Source: JAZKAR01 sp040389065
GTDB lineage: Bacteria > Pseudomonadota > Gammaproteobacteria > Burkholderiales > Casimicrobiaceae
Assembly: GCA_040389065.1 (NCBI GenBank)
Contig: JAZKAR010000033.1
Coordinates: 1-17,774 of the forward strand
Reading direction: 5' to 3'
DNA length: 17,774 nt
The notes under the pieces are model-generated. The model did no database searches. It saw only the letters and a program-made list of their open reading frames with translations, and was not told the DNA's origin. Position numbers and translations under genes: made by a program. Shown here in pieces: positions 1 through 8,252 of the stretch (positions are counted from its first letter, which is position 1; every line of letters begins with the position of its first letter).

Positions 1-3
1 CAG

Positions 4-9
4 TATAAT
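4..9 (+). promoter_or_regulatory. Candidate -10 box (TATAAT) upstream of the tRNA-Ser fragment
   Basis: A perfect TATAAT lies 25 nt before the truncated tRNA-Ser copy at 35-55. Its -35 box would fall outside the window. A related TATCAT with the same following bases (ATGCACC) lies at 95-100, 38 nt before the intact tRNA-Ser, so the promoter -10 region appears to have been duplicated with the gene start. Which copy drives the intact tRNA cannot be told from sequence. Confidence 0.4.
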
Positions 10-34
10 GCACCTAGCATCAGCAGCAATTAAC

Positions 35-55
35 GGAGAGGTGGATGAGCGGCTT
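35..55 (+). repeat. Truncated copy of the 5' end of tRNA-Ser
   Basis: These 21 bases are identical to bases 139-159, the acceptor 5' strand and D-stem start of the intact tRNA-Ser 104 bp downstream. The similarity continues upstream with a shared AATTAA and a shared TAT(A/C)ATGCACC, with an indel of 13 bp between them. After position 55 the match to the tRNA stops, and no anticodon stem, variable arm or T arm follows. It is best read as the remnant of a tandem tRNA-Ser duplication. An integration footprint is less likely, because elements usually duplicate the 3' end of a tRNA gene. Confidence 0.75.
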
Positions 56-138
56 CTAATCAAGGCTCACATACACTGGCTCGAGTAAGATCATTATCAT
101 GCACCGTTCCGGAGCACAATAATGATGAGTAATTAAAT

Positions 139-228
139 GGAGAGGTGGATGAGCGGCTTAAGTCGCACGCCTGGAAAGCGTGTTCAGGTTAATCCCTGAC
201 GCGGGTTCGAATCCCGCCCTCTCCGCCA
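139..228 (+). tRNA. tRNA-Ser (anticodon GGA), CCA encoded
   Basis: The acceptor strand GGAGAGG pairs with CCTCTCC near the 3' end, which is followed by G and an encoded CCA. The anticodon stem CACGC/GCGTG encloses the loop CTGGAAA at 171-177, giving anticodon GGA at 173-175. A long variable arm, typical of class II serine tRNAs, comes before the T arm GCGGGTTCGAATCCCGC. It reads UCC and UCU codons. TATCAT at 95-100 is a possible -10 box with no good -35. No T-rich terminator follows directly. Confidence 0.97.
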
Positions 229-719
229 CGTTAACAGTACCCAATATAAATCGTCTCGGCTTAGTTCTTAAGCATTATTCTCTATTATTTTCTATATCAA
301 CAACGCTCTTATTGCTCGCCTCAAATAGCTCAACTATTAATCTTTTATGTATTCTATAATACTATTCTCCCCCTCAAAATATTTAGTGTTTAATTTTTAT
401 TTCATAATTTTTTCATCTTATTTAACTAATTACTCCAAGAAATTATGCCGCTTTTTATTTGACGTATAATAAGTAAGATTTTTTTCTGCTTCGATATTCT
501 TATGATATTTTTTGAGTAATAAATATTTAAAAAAGTATTAGTGCTAGAAGAAATTGAAAATAATGCTAATAACAAATAGCGATAAGTGAAATGGCTTGGC
601 ACGCTATAATAGAAATTAGGAGAAGTTATTTTTGCAAGCGTATAAGTACTAATTTAGTCTTATATCAAACACATTGACATCAAAATTTCTATTTCTAGTT
701 GAATAACCAGGAGCGGTTG
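229..719. other. AT-rich gene-free spacer between tRNA-Ser and usp
   Basis: About 490 bp with no supportable ORF or structured RNA. TATAAT occurs at 465-470 and 605-610, neither with a recognisable -35 box at 16-18 bp. The second is followed by an SD-like AGGAGAAG at 618-625 but only a six-codon reading frame. TTGACA at 674-679 has no -10 partner at normal spacing. The usp promoter is probably in this spacer but cannot be placed confidently. Confidence 0.5.
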
Positions 720-1562
720 ATGAACTATAAAACAATTGTTGTAAGCTTGGATAATAGTAAAAATTTAGAAAATCGCTTGAGTTTTGCGATTTCATTGGCA
801 CTTGAGCATGGAGCACACTTAGTTGGAATGCATTTGTCTCAATACTTTGTTCCTTATATTTCTTACGATGGAGTAGCGGTATTAATTGCAGAAATCGAAG
901 GACAAGTAAAAATTGCTCAAGATAAAGCAAAGCTTTTATTTGAAACAATGACTAAAAAATTTGGTATCTCTGCTTCTTGGTTAGCTTTTGATAGTCGGAA
1001 TGAAGAAATAGCGCTTTTGCATGCTAGAAGTGCTGATTTAATGATTATTGAACAAAATGATAAAAATGATGATGATAGTTTTGTTATGGAAGATTTTCCT
1101 GAGTCTTTTGTACTTGGCACTGGCAAACCCATTTTATTACTACCTTCTCAAAATCAAAAACAATCTAAAGTTTCCTTTGAAAATATAGCTATTGCTTGGA
1201 GCGGAGAACGAGAATCAGCGCGTGCAGTGGCAGATGCTTTACCATGGTTAAAAAAAGCTAAAAATGTTTATGTATTATATGTAGATTCTAAGGATAAATC
1301 TTTAGAAGCCCAACAAGCTATTATGGCAATAGAAGCATACTTAAAACGCCATGAGGTGCACGCTCAATTCATTACTTGTGAAAGTCCCCATAGCCGTTCG
1401 GCTATTGGACAATCTATTCTTGCTAAAGCTGTAGAGCATCAGGCTGATTTAGTGGTTATGGGAGCTTACGGGCATAGTCGGCTAACTGAGCTTATGCTAG
1501 GAGGCGTTACTCGTACAATTTTACAAGAGACTTTATCATTACCTGTATTCATGTCACATTAG
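720..1562 (+). CDS. Tandem-domain universal stress protein (UspA family)
   Basis: A 280-residue cytoplasmic protein made of two Usp domains, roughly residues 1-144 and 154-280. The first begins with MNYKTIVVSLDNS, the usual first beta strand. The second carries GAYGHSRLTELMLGGVT at about 248-264, the nucleotide-binding loop region of Usp proteins, where G-x2-G-x9-G is followed by G rather than S/T. The first domain lacks this motif, as is common in tandem Usps. The family binds ATP or AMP and supports survival under starvation, oxidative or envelope stress; the exact partner is unknown. The start is ATG 720, because AGGAG at 709-713 lies 6 nt before it; an upstream in-frame TTG at 699 has no such site. 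The gene is monocistronic, with a strong terminator just after the stop. Confidence 0.93.
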   Translation: MNYKTIVVSLDNSKNLENRLSFAISLALEHGAHLVGMHLSQYFVPYISYDGVAVLIAEIEGQVKIAQDKAKLLFETMTKKFGISASWLAFDSRNEEIALLHARSADLMIIEQNDKNDDDSFVMEDFPESFVLGTGKPILLLPSQNQKQSKVSFENIAIAWSGERESARAVADALPWLKKAKNVYVLYVDSKDKSLEAQQAIMAIEAYLKRHEVHAQFITCESPHSRSAIGQSILAKAVEHQADLVVMGAYGHSRLTELMLGGVTRTILQETLSLPVFMSH

Positions 1563-1577
1563 ATAATTAATATTGTT

Positions 1578-1615
1578 AAAGCTAATATTCTTTTTTAAGA
1601 ATATTAGCTTTTTTT
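1578..1615 (+). terminator. Rho-independent terminator of usp
   Basis: A perfect 15-bp stem (1578-1592 with 1597-1611) with a TTTT loop is followed by a run of T to 1615. It begins 15 nt after the usp stop codon. The A run opposite the T run could allow some termination from the other strand too. Confidence 0.93.
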
Positions 1616-1616
1616 A

Positions 1617-2091
1617 TATTTATATAAATATATTACTAAATAAGTGTCTATTTAAATTAATAAAATAATTTTAGTTGGATACTTTTTAAGTTATTGATAT
1701 TTTTAAAAAATAAATAACCAGCATTGTTATTCTTTTTTCTTGAAATTATGCTAAAAGTTACTAAAGCAAGCTATTCTTTTAATCCTATATTACAGCTTTA
1801 CTGTAAGAGTAAATTTATTTAGTAAAATAATAAATATCCTAAAAAAAGCACGTTGCTGTTTTCAAAGGTGCAGCAGAAGTTAAAAATTATCCAAAAAAAG
1901 AACAAAGTTAACTTCAAAAGATTGGCAAAATACTGGAAAAAATTTGTATAGAAAGAAGTTTTTTGTTATGGTCACTCTATTTGACTAGAGCTTACATATA
2001 TGAATCTTACAGATTGGCAGCTTTCATAGGTTAGTTTAGGGCTGTTTGTAGTAGTAGATTATATCCTAACGATAACTGAGGAGAATAACGT
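1617..2091. other. Gene-free spacer upstream of ispA
   Basis: About 475 bp of AT-rich sequence without a supportable gene. xseB, which commonly precedes ispA in beta- and gammaproteobacteria, is not present here. TTGACT at 1981-1986 resembles a -35 box but has no fitting -10. A reading frame with an in-frame stop around 1860-2030 matches no family that I recognise. The ispA ribosome binding site GAGGAG is at 2078-2083. Confidence 0.5.
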
Positions 2092-3000
2092 ATGGCTTCG
2101 GCCGAATGGGTTGCAGCGACACGCCATCATTTTGAGAGGGCTTTAGACGAGTTATTAGATGGAATAGATAATAAGAATACTATACTGGCCAAGAAACTTC
2201 ATGAGGCAATGTGCTATGCCATGCTAAATGGAGGTAAGCGTGCTAGGCCGCTTTTATGCTACGCTGCAGGCTTAGATTTTGGAGCGCCATTACTCGTTTT
2301 AGATCGAGTGGCAAGCGCTATAGAAGCTGTTCATGTGTATTCGTTAGTCCATGATGATTTACCATGCATGGATGATGATATTTTGAGGCGTGGTAAGCCT
2401 ACTTGTCACATTGCTTATGATGAGCCTACCGCAATGTTAGTTGGAGACGCGCTTCAAAGCATTGCATTTGAATGGTTATCAACTGGAAATAGTAAGATTA
2501 CTAATGCAGAAATTTCTCTTAAGCACATTTCGATTTTATCACGTGCAATTGGATTGCAAGGGATGGCAGGTGGGCAACAGCTTGATTTAATGGCAACTGA
2601 TGCAGCAGGAATTGACTTGAGAGATTTAGAGAATATCCACCGTATGAAAACCGGTGCATTAATTGAAGCATCCATTATTATGGGGGCAATTTTTTCTCCA
2701 GGAGGGCTTAGTGCTTCAGATAAAGCAGCCTTAAAAGATTTTAGTCGTGCCTTAGGCCTAGCATTTCAAGTTATTGATGATATTTTAGATGCTACAACAG
2801 ATACTGTCGTTTTAGGTAAGACAGCAGGTAAAGACGCCGATCAAAATAAAGCAACCTATGTAAGATTTTTAGGGATAGATGAGGCGCGCATTTACGCTCA
2901 TCGTTTGAATGAAGAAGCTACTCAAGCACGTGAGCGCTGTAGTATTGCAACCCCGCATTTAGAATATTTACAAAACTGGTTAATTCAAAGAACGTTTTGA
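2092..3000 (+). CDS. ispA: Farnesyl diphosphate synthase
   Basis: A 302-residue short-chain trans-prenyltransferase, normal length for bacterial FPP synthase. It condenses DMAPP and GPP with IPP to give farnesyl diphosphate in the cytoplasm, feeding the quinone tail, undecaprenyl phosphate and other isoprenoids. GGKRARP at 47-53 binds IPP. The first aspartate-rich motif is DDLPCMDDD at 88-96, with the two-residue insertion (DDxxxxD) typical of bacterial IspA. The second is DDILD at 229-233. Both are complete, so the enzyme should be active. The ATG start follows GAGGAG with 8 nt spacing. The dxs gene follows in the same direction after 235 bp, an association common in Burkholderiales although usually tighter. 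A polyprenyl synthase of longer product length is unlikely given the CMDDD motif. Confidence 0.96.
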   Translation: MASAEWVAATRHHFERALDELLDGIDNKNTILAKKLHEAMCYAMLNGGKRARPLLCYAAGLDFGAPLLVLDRVASAIEAVHVYSLVHDDLPCMDDDILRRGKPTCHIAYDEPTAMLVGDALQSIAFEWLSTGNSKITNAEISLKHISILSRAIGLQGMAGGQQLDLMATDAAGIDLRDLENIHRMKTGALIEASIIMGAIFSPGGLSASDKAALKDFSRALGLAFQVIDDILDATTDTVVLGKTAGKDADQNKATYVRFLGIDEARIYAHRLNEEATQARERCSIATPHLEYLQNWLIQRTF

Positions 3001-3235
3001 AGTTGAAAATAACTCGGTGTAGTTAAATTTTCAATTATAGTTATGAGATATATCCAGGCTAGGCTCAATGCCTTAGCTCTGATACACTCTTCTGTTACCT
3101 GGCTAGTATGTTATCTGAGGTGCCGGATAATTGAAGTATTTTTAAAAAATAAAGTTAGTTTGTTTCCTGCGTTAGTTTGCGGTTTAAGACAACGACAGGA
3201 TGCCTTTTAGGGCTTGTTCAAGGTTTATAAACGTT
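3001..3235. other. ispA-dxs spacer with a weak hairpin
   Basis: TTGAAAAT at 3003-3010 can pair with ATTTTCAA at 3027-3034, but no T run follows, so termination is doubtful. GGCTAG is repeated at 3057-3062 and 3101-3106. No gene is seen. Read-through from ispA into dxs remains likely. Confidence 0.4.
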
Positions 3236-5125
3236 ATGACATTTGCATTACTTGAATCTATTCATTCTCCCGCAGACCTTCGACTTCTAGCGCGATCAGA
3301 CTTAGATCCTTTAGCCAAAGAGTTGCGTGAATACTTATTAACAACTGTAGCGAAGACAGGCGGTCATCTTTCTTCTAATTTAGGTACGGTTGAACTTACG
3401 ATTGCTTTGCACTATGTGTTTAATACACCAGAAGATCGAATCGTATGGGATGTAGGGCATCAAACGTATCCGCATAAAATTCTAACAGGCCGGCGTGAAG
3501 CTATGTCTACCTTACGGCAATTAGGGGGTTTATCAGGCTTTCCTAAACGTAGTGAAAGTTTATATGATGCATTTGGAACAGCGCACTCTAGCACTTCAAT
3601 TAGTGCCGCGCTAGGCATGGCTATAGCAGCTCAGGCTAAAGGTGAACAGCGATCAGCGATAGCGGTGATTGGAGATGGGGCTATGACTGCTGGCATGGTG
3701 TTTGAGGCAATGAATAATGCAGGAGATGCCAATCTTTTAGTGATTCTGAATGACAATGATATGTCTATTTCAGAACCTGTAGGTGCGTTTAATCATTATT
3801 TAACACGATTATTAGCATCACCTTTTTATAATAGTGTTAGAAAAGGGGGGCGAGAAGTTTTAAGCCGAGTACCTGCTTTTTTAGAGTTTGCCCGGCGCGC
3901 TGAAGAGCATGTTAAGGGAATGGTAACACCTGGTACTTTATTTGAAGAGCTAGGATTTAATTATTTCGGCCCTATTAATGGTCATGATCTTGATACATTG
4001 GTTCATACATTACAAAATCTTAAATCAGTAAATGGACCGCGATTATTGCATGTGGTAACGCGAAAAGGGCAAGGGTATGAGCCAGCAGAAGCGAATCCTA
4101 TTTTATATCATGGTGTAAGTAAGTTTAATCCTACTCAAGGGCTTTCAGCAGCGCCAGTCGCAGCCATAAAACCAACATTTACTCAGATATTTGGTGATTG
4201 GCTATGTGATCAAGCTCAAACCGATGAACGATTGATGGCAATTACGCCAGCAATGCGTGAAGGTTCAGGTTTGGTAAGATTTTCTCAAGAACACCCTAAA
4301 CGTTATTTTGATGTGGGTATTGCAGAGCAGCATGCTGTTACTTTTGCGGCTGGTTTGGCATGTGAAGGGCTTAAACCTGTAGTAGCCATTTACTCTACCT
4401 TTTTACAACGTGCTTATGATCAGCTAATTCATGATGTAGCCTTACAAGGGTTACCTGTTATGTTAGCAATAGACAGAGCCGGCCTTGTGGGCGCTGATGG
4501 GGCTACGCATGCAGGTAACTATGACATAGCTTTTTTACGGTGTATTCCTGGAATGGCAATTATGACGCCTTCGGATGAGCGTGAATGTCGGCAATTGTTA
4601 AGTACAGCGTTTCAACTTAATCAGCCAACAGCTGTTCGATATCCACGCGGCAGTGGAGTAGGAATAGACGCAGGGAAAAATTTAGATACGTTACCTGTGG
4701 GACAAGCCCAGGTGCGTAGAGAAGGCAAGCAGTGTGCAATATTAGCATTTGGAACATTGCTATATCCTGCTTTAGAAGCAGGTAAACGCTTAAATGCTAC
4801 AGTGGTAAATATGCGATTTGTAAAGCCTTTAGATATTAATCTAATCAATCAATTAATAAAGTCGCATGAAATGTTTGTTACGGTTGAAGATAGCTCTGTA
4901 ATGGGAGGGGCTGGCAGTGCAGTGCTAGAAGCATTGCAGCAATTAGGGTGTACATATCCTGTATTACAATTAGGGTTACCTGACCAATTTATTGACCATG
5001 GTGATCCCGTCGGTTTATATAAACAATTAGGGTTGGATGAAGAGGGAATTTTTGCCGCTATAAAAAGCAGATTTCCTAGTTTGCAAGAAAGTAACACTAT
5101 TATTGAATGTGAATCTTCTTTATAA
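3236..5125 (+). CDS. dxs: 1-deoxy-D-xylulose-5-phosphate synthase
   Basis: A thiamine-diphosphate enzyme that joins pyruvate and glyceraldehyde 3-phosphate to give DXP, the entry step of the MEP isoprenoid pathway; DXP also feeds thiamine and pyridoxal synthesis. In the 629-residue form, GGHLSSNLGTVELTIALH lies near the N terminus. The ThDP/Mg motif starts with GDGA at 146-149 and ends with NN at 160-161. The catalytic glutamate is E364 in DVGIAEQHAVTFAAG. DRAGLVGADGATHAG follows in the pyrimidine-binding domain. Length and motifs are complete. The start is placed at ATG 3236 because MTFALLESIHSPADL lines up with the usual Dxs N terminus. ATG 3200 in the same frame would add 12 residues, and neither has a good ribosome binding site (AGG at 3221-3223 is 12 nt away), so the start is uncertain. 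Confidence 0.95.
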   Translation: MTFALLESIHSPADLRLLARSDLDPLAKELREYLLTTVAKTGGHLSSNLGTVELTIALHYVFNTPEDRIVWDVGHQTYPHKILTGRREAMSTLRQLGGLSGFPKRSESLYDAFGTAHSSTSISAALGMAIAAQAKGEQRSAIAVIGDGAMTAGMVFEAMNNAGDANLLVILNDNDMSISEPVGAFNHYLTRLLASPFYNSVRKGGREVLSRVPAFLEFARRAEEHVKGMVTPGTLFEELGFNYFGPINGHDLDTLVHTLQNLKSVNGPRLLHVVTRKGQGYEPAEANPILYHGVSKFNPTQGLSAAPVAAIKPTFTQIFGDWLCDQAQTDERLMAITPAMREGSGLVRFSQEHPKRYFDVGIAEQHAVTFAAGLACEGLKPVVAIYSTFLQRAYDQLIHDVALQGLPVMLAIDRAGLVGADGATHAGNYDIAFLRCIPGMAIMTPSDERECRQLLSTAFQLNQPTAVRYPRGSGVGIDAGKNLDTLPVGQAQVRREGKQCAILAFGTLLYPALEAGKRLNATVVNMRFVKPLDINLINQLIKSHEMFVTVEDSSVMGGAGSAVLEALQQLGCTYPVLQLGLPDQFIDHGDPVGLYKQLGLDEEGIFAAIKSRFPSLQESNTIIECESSL

Positions 5126-5131
5126 AAAAAC

Positions 5132-5154
5132 TAACATATTAGCTATGTTATTTT
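5132..5154 (+). terminator. Probable weak terminator after dxs
   Basis: TAACATA at 5132-5138 pairs with TATGTTA at 5144-5150 around a 5-nt loop, followed by TTTT. It starts 7 nt after the dxs stop codon. The stem is short and all but one pair is A-T, so efficiency is doubtful. Confidence 0.5.
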
Positions 5155-5481
5155 ATAATCTAAATATTCTTTAATTACTTAGGGCATATTAATCAATGTG
5201 ACTATCGTGCCCTATACAACCTGTTAGCGAAAAAACTAAAATTATTATGAATGATGTTTCCTAACTTATAAATTTATGGTTAGATTATTGTCAGCGCGGT
5301 TATCACATATAGATTTAGTAGTTGAAATTATAAAATTAAACTACTACCAGATTTTGAAGTCAAAATGTATTCATTACCTATAGATTAGGTAGGATATACA
5401 TATAAAACTATTAAGTTTTTCAAATTTTTCTTAGTTTAAAACGAAGAATAGTTTGAAAAGTATCCTTATGTGAGGAAATGC
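5155..5481. other. Gene-free spacer upstream of the TPR gene
   Basis: About 330 bp without an ORF worth calling. TAGGGCA at 5180-5186 is an inverted repeat of TGCCCTA at 5208-5214 and could form a hairpin with a 21-nt loop. TTGTCA at 5288-5293 with TAGATT at 5310-5315 (16 bp apart) is a possible weak promoter for the downstream gene; the -35 is 5/6 and the -10 is 4/6 of consensus. GAGGA at 5472-5476 is the ribosome binding site of the next gene. Confidence 0.4.
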
Positions 5482-7347
5482 ATGCGCGATAGCATCATGA
5501 ATTTAAGCATTAAAAACAAAAATTTAATACTGGCAGGACTAGTGCTCATAGTTTTAGGAGCTTCCTTAGCTGCAAATTGGAACCATGTTAAAACGATAAA
5601 TATTTATGTGGTTTTTAAGCGATTATTTTTTTCTTTACCAGAAATAGAGCCAGGAAAATTTGGTTTGATTGTCTTAAGGCCTCAGGATGAGCTGAAACAA
5701 TCATATAGTAAAGAAATTGAGGATACGCTTTCAGATTTTTCTAAAGTACAAGTAATTGAGCTTATTGCAAATGAAGTAAGTACTAATCAGAACATATCAT
5801 CTAATACTCCCATTGTTCAGGGTAGAAACTATCAAGAGTTATTTAAAGAAACTCATGCATCAATGATAGTAAGAGTTCATCCGTACAAAGAAAATAATAA
5901 AGACGTTTATGAGTTATCTTGGGGGTTGCCTGTTGCAACTTCAGATAGCGTATTAACTGAAAAAATTCCGTATATTGAAGCTCAAACGATGACATTGCTT
6001 GGTATTATTGTCGCAGCACAATTGAGTAAAGATCCTTTTTATTTTAATCATACAACGGCTGAAATTTTTAAAACATATTTAGGTCGTATGCGTTCTTTTT
6101 TTAAAACACAAACACATGATTTCAATATTGATAAATTAAATACTGCAACCATGATATTTGCTGATGGAATGGGAACATATGGTATTCAGGCAAATGAAAA
6201 AATTCCTTTAGATGAATCAATATCTATATATCAGAGCATACAGGCAAGGTTAAAAAAAGATGAGAGTCTTGGCGTTAGAGCTAAGATTTATGAGAAGCAA
6301 GGCAAAGCTTTAAAGTACTTAATTGAAAATCAGCAAAATTATGATATAGAGCAAGTTGGCGATGCAATAGAGGTTTATCAAGCTTTAATAAGAATCTATA
6401 CCCATCAAAAATTACCTTTAGAGCGCGCAAGAGCATTAGTAGCTTTAGCTGATTTATACTATCAGTTAGGTGAAAAAGGCACACATATACCTTCACTAAT
6501 TCATGCAGTTGGAAATTATAAAGAGGCGTTATTAGAAATTTCTCAACAAAAAAAACCTGAAGAATGGAGCGCTATACAAAATCGGCTAGGGGATGCTTTA
6601 TTACGGTTGGGCGAAAAAGAAAATGGCACTGAACATTTAGAAGCGTCTGTTTTAGCATATCAAGCAGCGTTAAAAGAGCGTACACGTGAGCGATTTCCTA
6701 AACAATGGGCAGAAACACAAAATAGTTTAGCAACAGCCTTAATACGCTTAGGGGAGCGCGACAAAGATGTTATACGGATAAAGCAAGCCATCACTTTGTA
6801 TCGATTAGTATTAACTGCATGCCCAACTAAAGCGCCTTATGATTGTGCAGCTACACACAATAACTTAGGGGGGGCATTAGCTGCTTTAGGAGAACAAGAG
6901 CGTGATCCTGAAAAAATAGCTCAAGCTATCACTGCTTATCGTTCAGCATTGCAGTATTGGAGAAAAGATAATTTTCCTGAGGATTGGGCTTCTGCTAAAA
7001 ATAATTTAGGATCAACATTAGTGGCAATGGCGCATTATTCTGACAAAAGAGGATTATTAGAAGAAGCCATAGCTGCTTATTACGATGCATTAACTATTTA
7101 CTCAGGAGAGAAATTAGTTTCTTATTGGACTATGACTAAAATCAACCTAGCACTAGCTTTAGCAGAAAAAGGTCGTAGAGATAGAGATGTTAAATCTCTG
7201 AATCAAAGTCTTGAAATATTGGATGCAGTTTATGAAGCTAATCATAGTATTAATATTTTTCAGCATGACAAATATCTAAGTGACTTAAAAGATCAAATAC
7301 AGGAAGATGTTAGTACTATTTTAAAAACAGGTTTTTATAAAAAATAA
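5482..7347 (+). CDS. Membrane-anchored TPR-repeat protein, function unknown
   Basis: A 621-residue protein with a short lysine-containing N terminus and one hydrophobic segment at about 14-33 (NLILAGLVLIVLGASLAANW). This is a signal anchor that should place the rest outside the inner membrane. Residues about 60-150 look like an alpha/beta domain: hydrophobic strands such as FGLIVLRP and SMIVRVHP, and a conserved-looking QGRNYQELF. From about residue 266 to the end it is helical, with TPR-like units of the type W-A-x-x-Q-N-x-L-G-x-A-L-x-x-L-G-E. The clearest begin near 316, 362, 409, 455, 502 and 549, a regular step of about 47 residues. Such arrays bind proteins, but no partner gene is adjacent. 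ATG 5482 is chosen because GAGGA lies 5 nt before it; GTG 5470 and ATG 5497 are alternatives. No enzymatic motif is seen. The TPR assignment is strong; the function is not known. Confidence 0.8.
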   Translation: MRDSIMNLSIKNKNLILAGLVLIVLGASLAANWNHVKTINIYVVFKRLFFSLPEIEPGKFGLIVLRPQDELKQSYSKEIEDTLSDFSKVQVIELIANEVSTNQNISSNTPIVQGRNYQELFKETHASMIVRVHPYKENNKDVYELSWGLPVATSDSVLTEKIPYIEAQTMTLLGIIVAAQLSKDPFYFNHTTAEIFKTYLGRMRSFFKTQTHDFNIDKLNTATMIFADGMGTYGIQANEKIPLDESISIYQSIQARLKKDESLGVRAKIYEKQGKALKYLIENQQNYDIEQVGDAIEVYQALIRIYTHQKLPLERARALVALADLYYQLGEKGTHIPSLIHAVGNYKEALLEISQQKKPEEWSAIQNRLGDALLRLGEKENGTEHLEASVLAYQAALKERTRERFPKQWAETQNSLATALIRLGERDKDVIRIKQAITLYRLVLTACPTKAPYDCAATHNNLGGALAALGEQERDPEKIAQAITAYRSALQYWRKDNFPEDWASAKNNLGSTLVAMAHYSDKRGLLEEAIAAYYDALTIYSGEKLVSYWTMTKINLALALAEKGRRDRDVKSLNQSLEILDAVYEANHSINIFQHDKYLSDLKDQIQEDVSTILKTGFYKK

Positions 7348-7367
7348 TTATAACCAGCTGTTTTTAA
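7321..7367. terminator. Likely bidirectional terminator between convergent genes
   Basis: TTAAAAACAG at 7321-7330 and CTGTTTTTAA at 7358-7367 form a perfect 10-bp inverted repeat. The inner bases GGTT and AACC can extend it with mismatches. T runs occur on both strands at the stem base. It overlaps the TPR stop codon and ends 11 bp before the stop of the minus-strand gene, where a shared terminator is expected. Confidence 0.5.
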
Positions 7368-7377
7368 TGGATTTTCA

Positions 7378-7755
7378 TTAAGAAAGTTTAGCGGAGCGTA
7401 ATTTTAGGCGTTTATAAGAGTGACTTTTGAGTTTTTTATAAAAATGCCATCCTCCCCATATCCAGCTTGTGAGGCGAATAAGTTTTGAGCGCTTTGCATA
7501 CCGATTGATTAAAAAGGCAGCAACTGGCGTTAAAAAACTCAATTTTTGGGCAACTGAAGAAAGTTTTTTAAATTTTGAATGATCACATACCGCTAAGCTA
7601 GGAAATGCTTTGCATAGCCAAAATTTAAATGATAATAATGTATAGGTATGGTCTTTTAATGTATAAAATGAATTTTTTATTTCTAATCGTTGTTGTTCAG
7701 CTTCTTGTATAAGTTGATTTTTTTTAAAAGAAGAGGAAGCACAAGTATTATCCAT
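7378..7755 (-). CDS. Small basic protein in the YqjK position
   Basis: A 125-residue protein, rich in lysine, arginine and aromatic residues, with no clear signal peptide. An N-terminal helix with coiled-coil character (about 10-30) precedes a C-terminal part containing LTPVAAFLINRYAKRSK and SWIWGGWHFYKKLKS. Its order after DUF883 and YqjE-like genes matches yqjD-yqjE-yqjK of enterobacteria, and Burkholderiales have comparable small genes there. The homology to YqjK is inferred mostly from position. The ATG overlaps the end of the YqjE-like gene by 8 nt, and AAGGG precedes it by 8 nt, suggesting translational coupling. It probably works with the YqjE-like membrane protein. The molecular function is unknown. 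Confidence 0.7.
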   Translation of the reverse strand: MDNTCASSSFKKNQLIQEAEQQRLEIKNSFYTLKDHTYTLLSFKFWLCKAFPSLAVCDHSKFKKLSSVAQKLSFLTPVAAFLINRYAKRSKLIRLTSWIWGGWHFYKKLKSHSYKRLKLRSAKLS

Positions 7756-8200
7756 TACTATTACCCTTCAATTGATCAATATCTTTTCTAAGTTGGCTAG
7801 CTGTTTCTGAGAAAAAAGATTTAAAATATTTTAGAGATTTTTGTTTAGATAAATATATTGTCGTAAGTGCTATAAGTAATATAAAAAAAGCGACAGAGCC
7901 TAAAGCGGCTTCAGTACGATAGGTATCCCAAAAATAGATAACAACTGCAATATTTAATGAGATTATGGAAAATATACTTAGTAAAATTAAAGCTAAAATT
8001 GTAGCGACTTTAATTATAAGCGCTTGCAAAAGATCTTGAGCTTCTAAAAAAAAAAGCTGAGTACGTGTATTAAGACCTGCAGACACTAATTTAAAAATAC
8101 GCTTACCATCAGTTAAGAGAGAAAAATTATTTTCTGTAGGGCAGGTGCTGGCAAATGCTTGATTTTGGTTTGGAACTTCTTGTTTATCTATGGGTATCAT
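7748..8200 (-). CDS. YqjE-like inner membrane protein (phage holin family / DUF1469)
   Basis: A 150-residue protein with a soluble N terminus, a helix TRTQLFFLEAQD just before the membrane (typical of the YqjE family), two hydrophobic segments at about 62-90 and 99-118, and a charged C-terminal tail. YqjE proteins are annotated as putative holin-superfamily members but act as chromosomal membrane proteins, usually next to ribosome-associated DUF883 proteins. ATG 8200 is preferred because GGAG at 8210-8213 lies 9 nt upstream. ATG 8215 (five residues longer) and TTG 8218 are also in frame, with poorer sites. Downstream it overlaps the YqjK-like gene by 8 nt. Upstream, about 200 bp with three hairpins separates it from the DUF883 gene, so it may have its own promoter. 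Confidence 0.82.
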   Translation of the reverse strand: MIPIDKQEVPNQNQAFASTCPTENNFSLLTDGKRIFKLVSAGLNTRTQLFFLEAQDLLQALIIKVATILALILLSIFSIISLNIAVVIYFWDTYRTEAALGSVAFFILLIALTTIYLSKQKSLKYFKSFFSETASQLRKDIDQLKGNSNG

Positions 8201-8252
8201 AGAGAGCAGCTCCATCAAAAATTGTGATATCTCTAAATGATAAATATTTAGA

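Noticed and set aside
35..159. The 21-bp tRNA-Ser repeats as att sites of a genomic island
   Set aside because: The repeats are at the tRNA 5' end, only 104 bp apart, with no integrase or cargo between them; a partial tandem duplication explains them better.
596..611. TTGGCACG followed by CTATAATA, resembling a sigma-54 promoter upstream of usp
   Set aside because: The -24 half fits, but the required GC at the -12 position is TA here.
674..702. TTGACA as a sigma-70 -35 box for usp
   Set aside because: The bases 16-18 bp downstream are not a -10 sequence, and the site lies too close to the ATG.
1860..2030. Possible decayed gene (phasin or transposase remnant) upstream of ispA
   Set aside because: The frame has an internal stop and no stretch that matches a family I can recognise.
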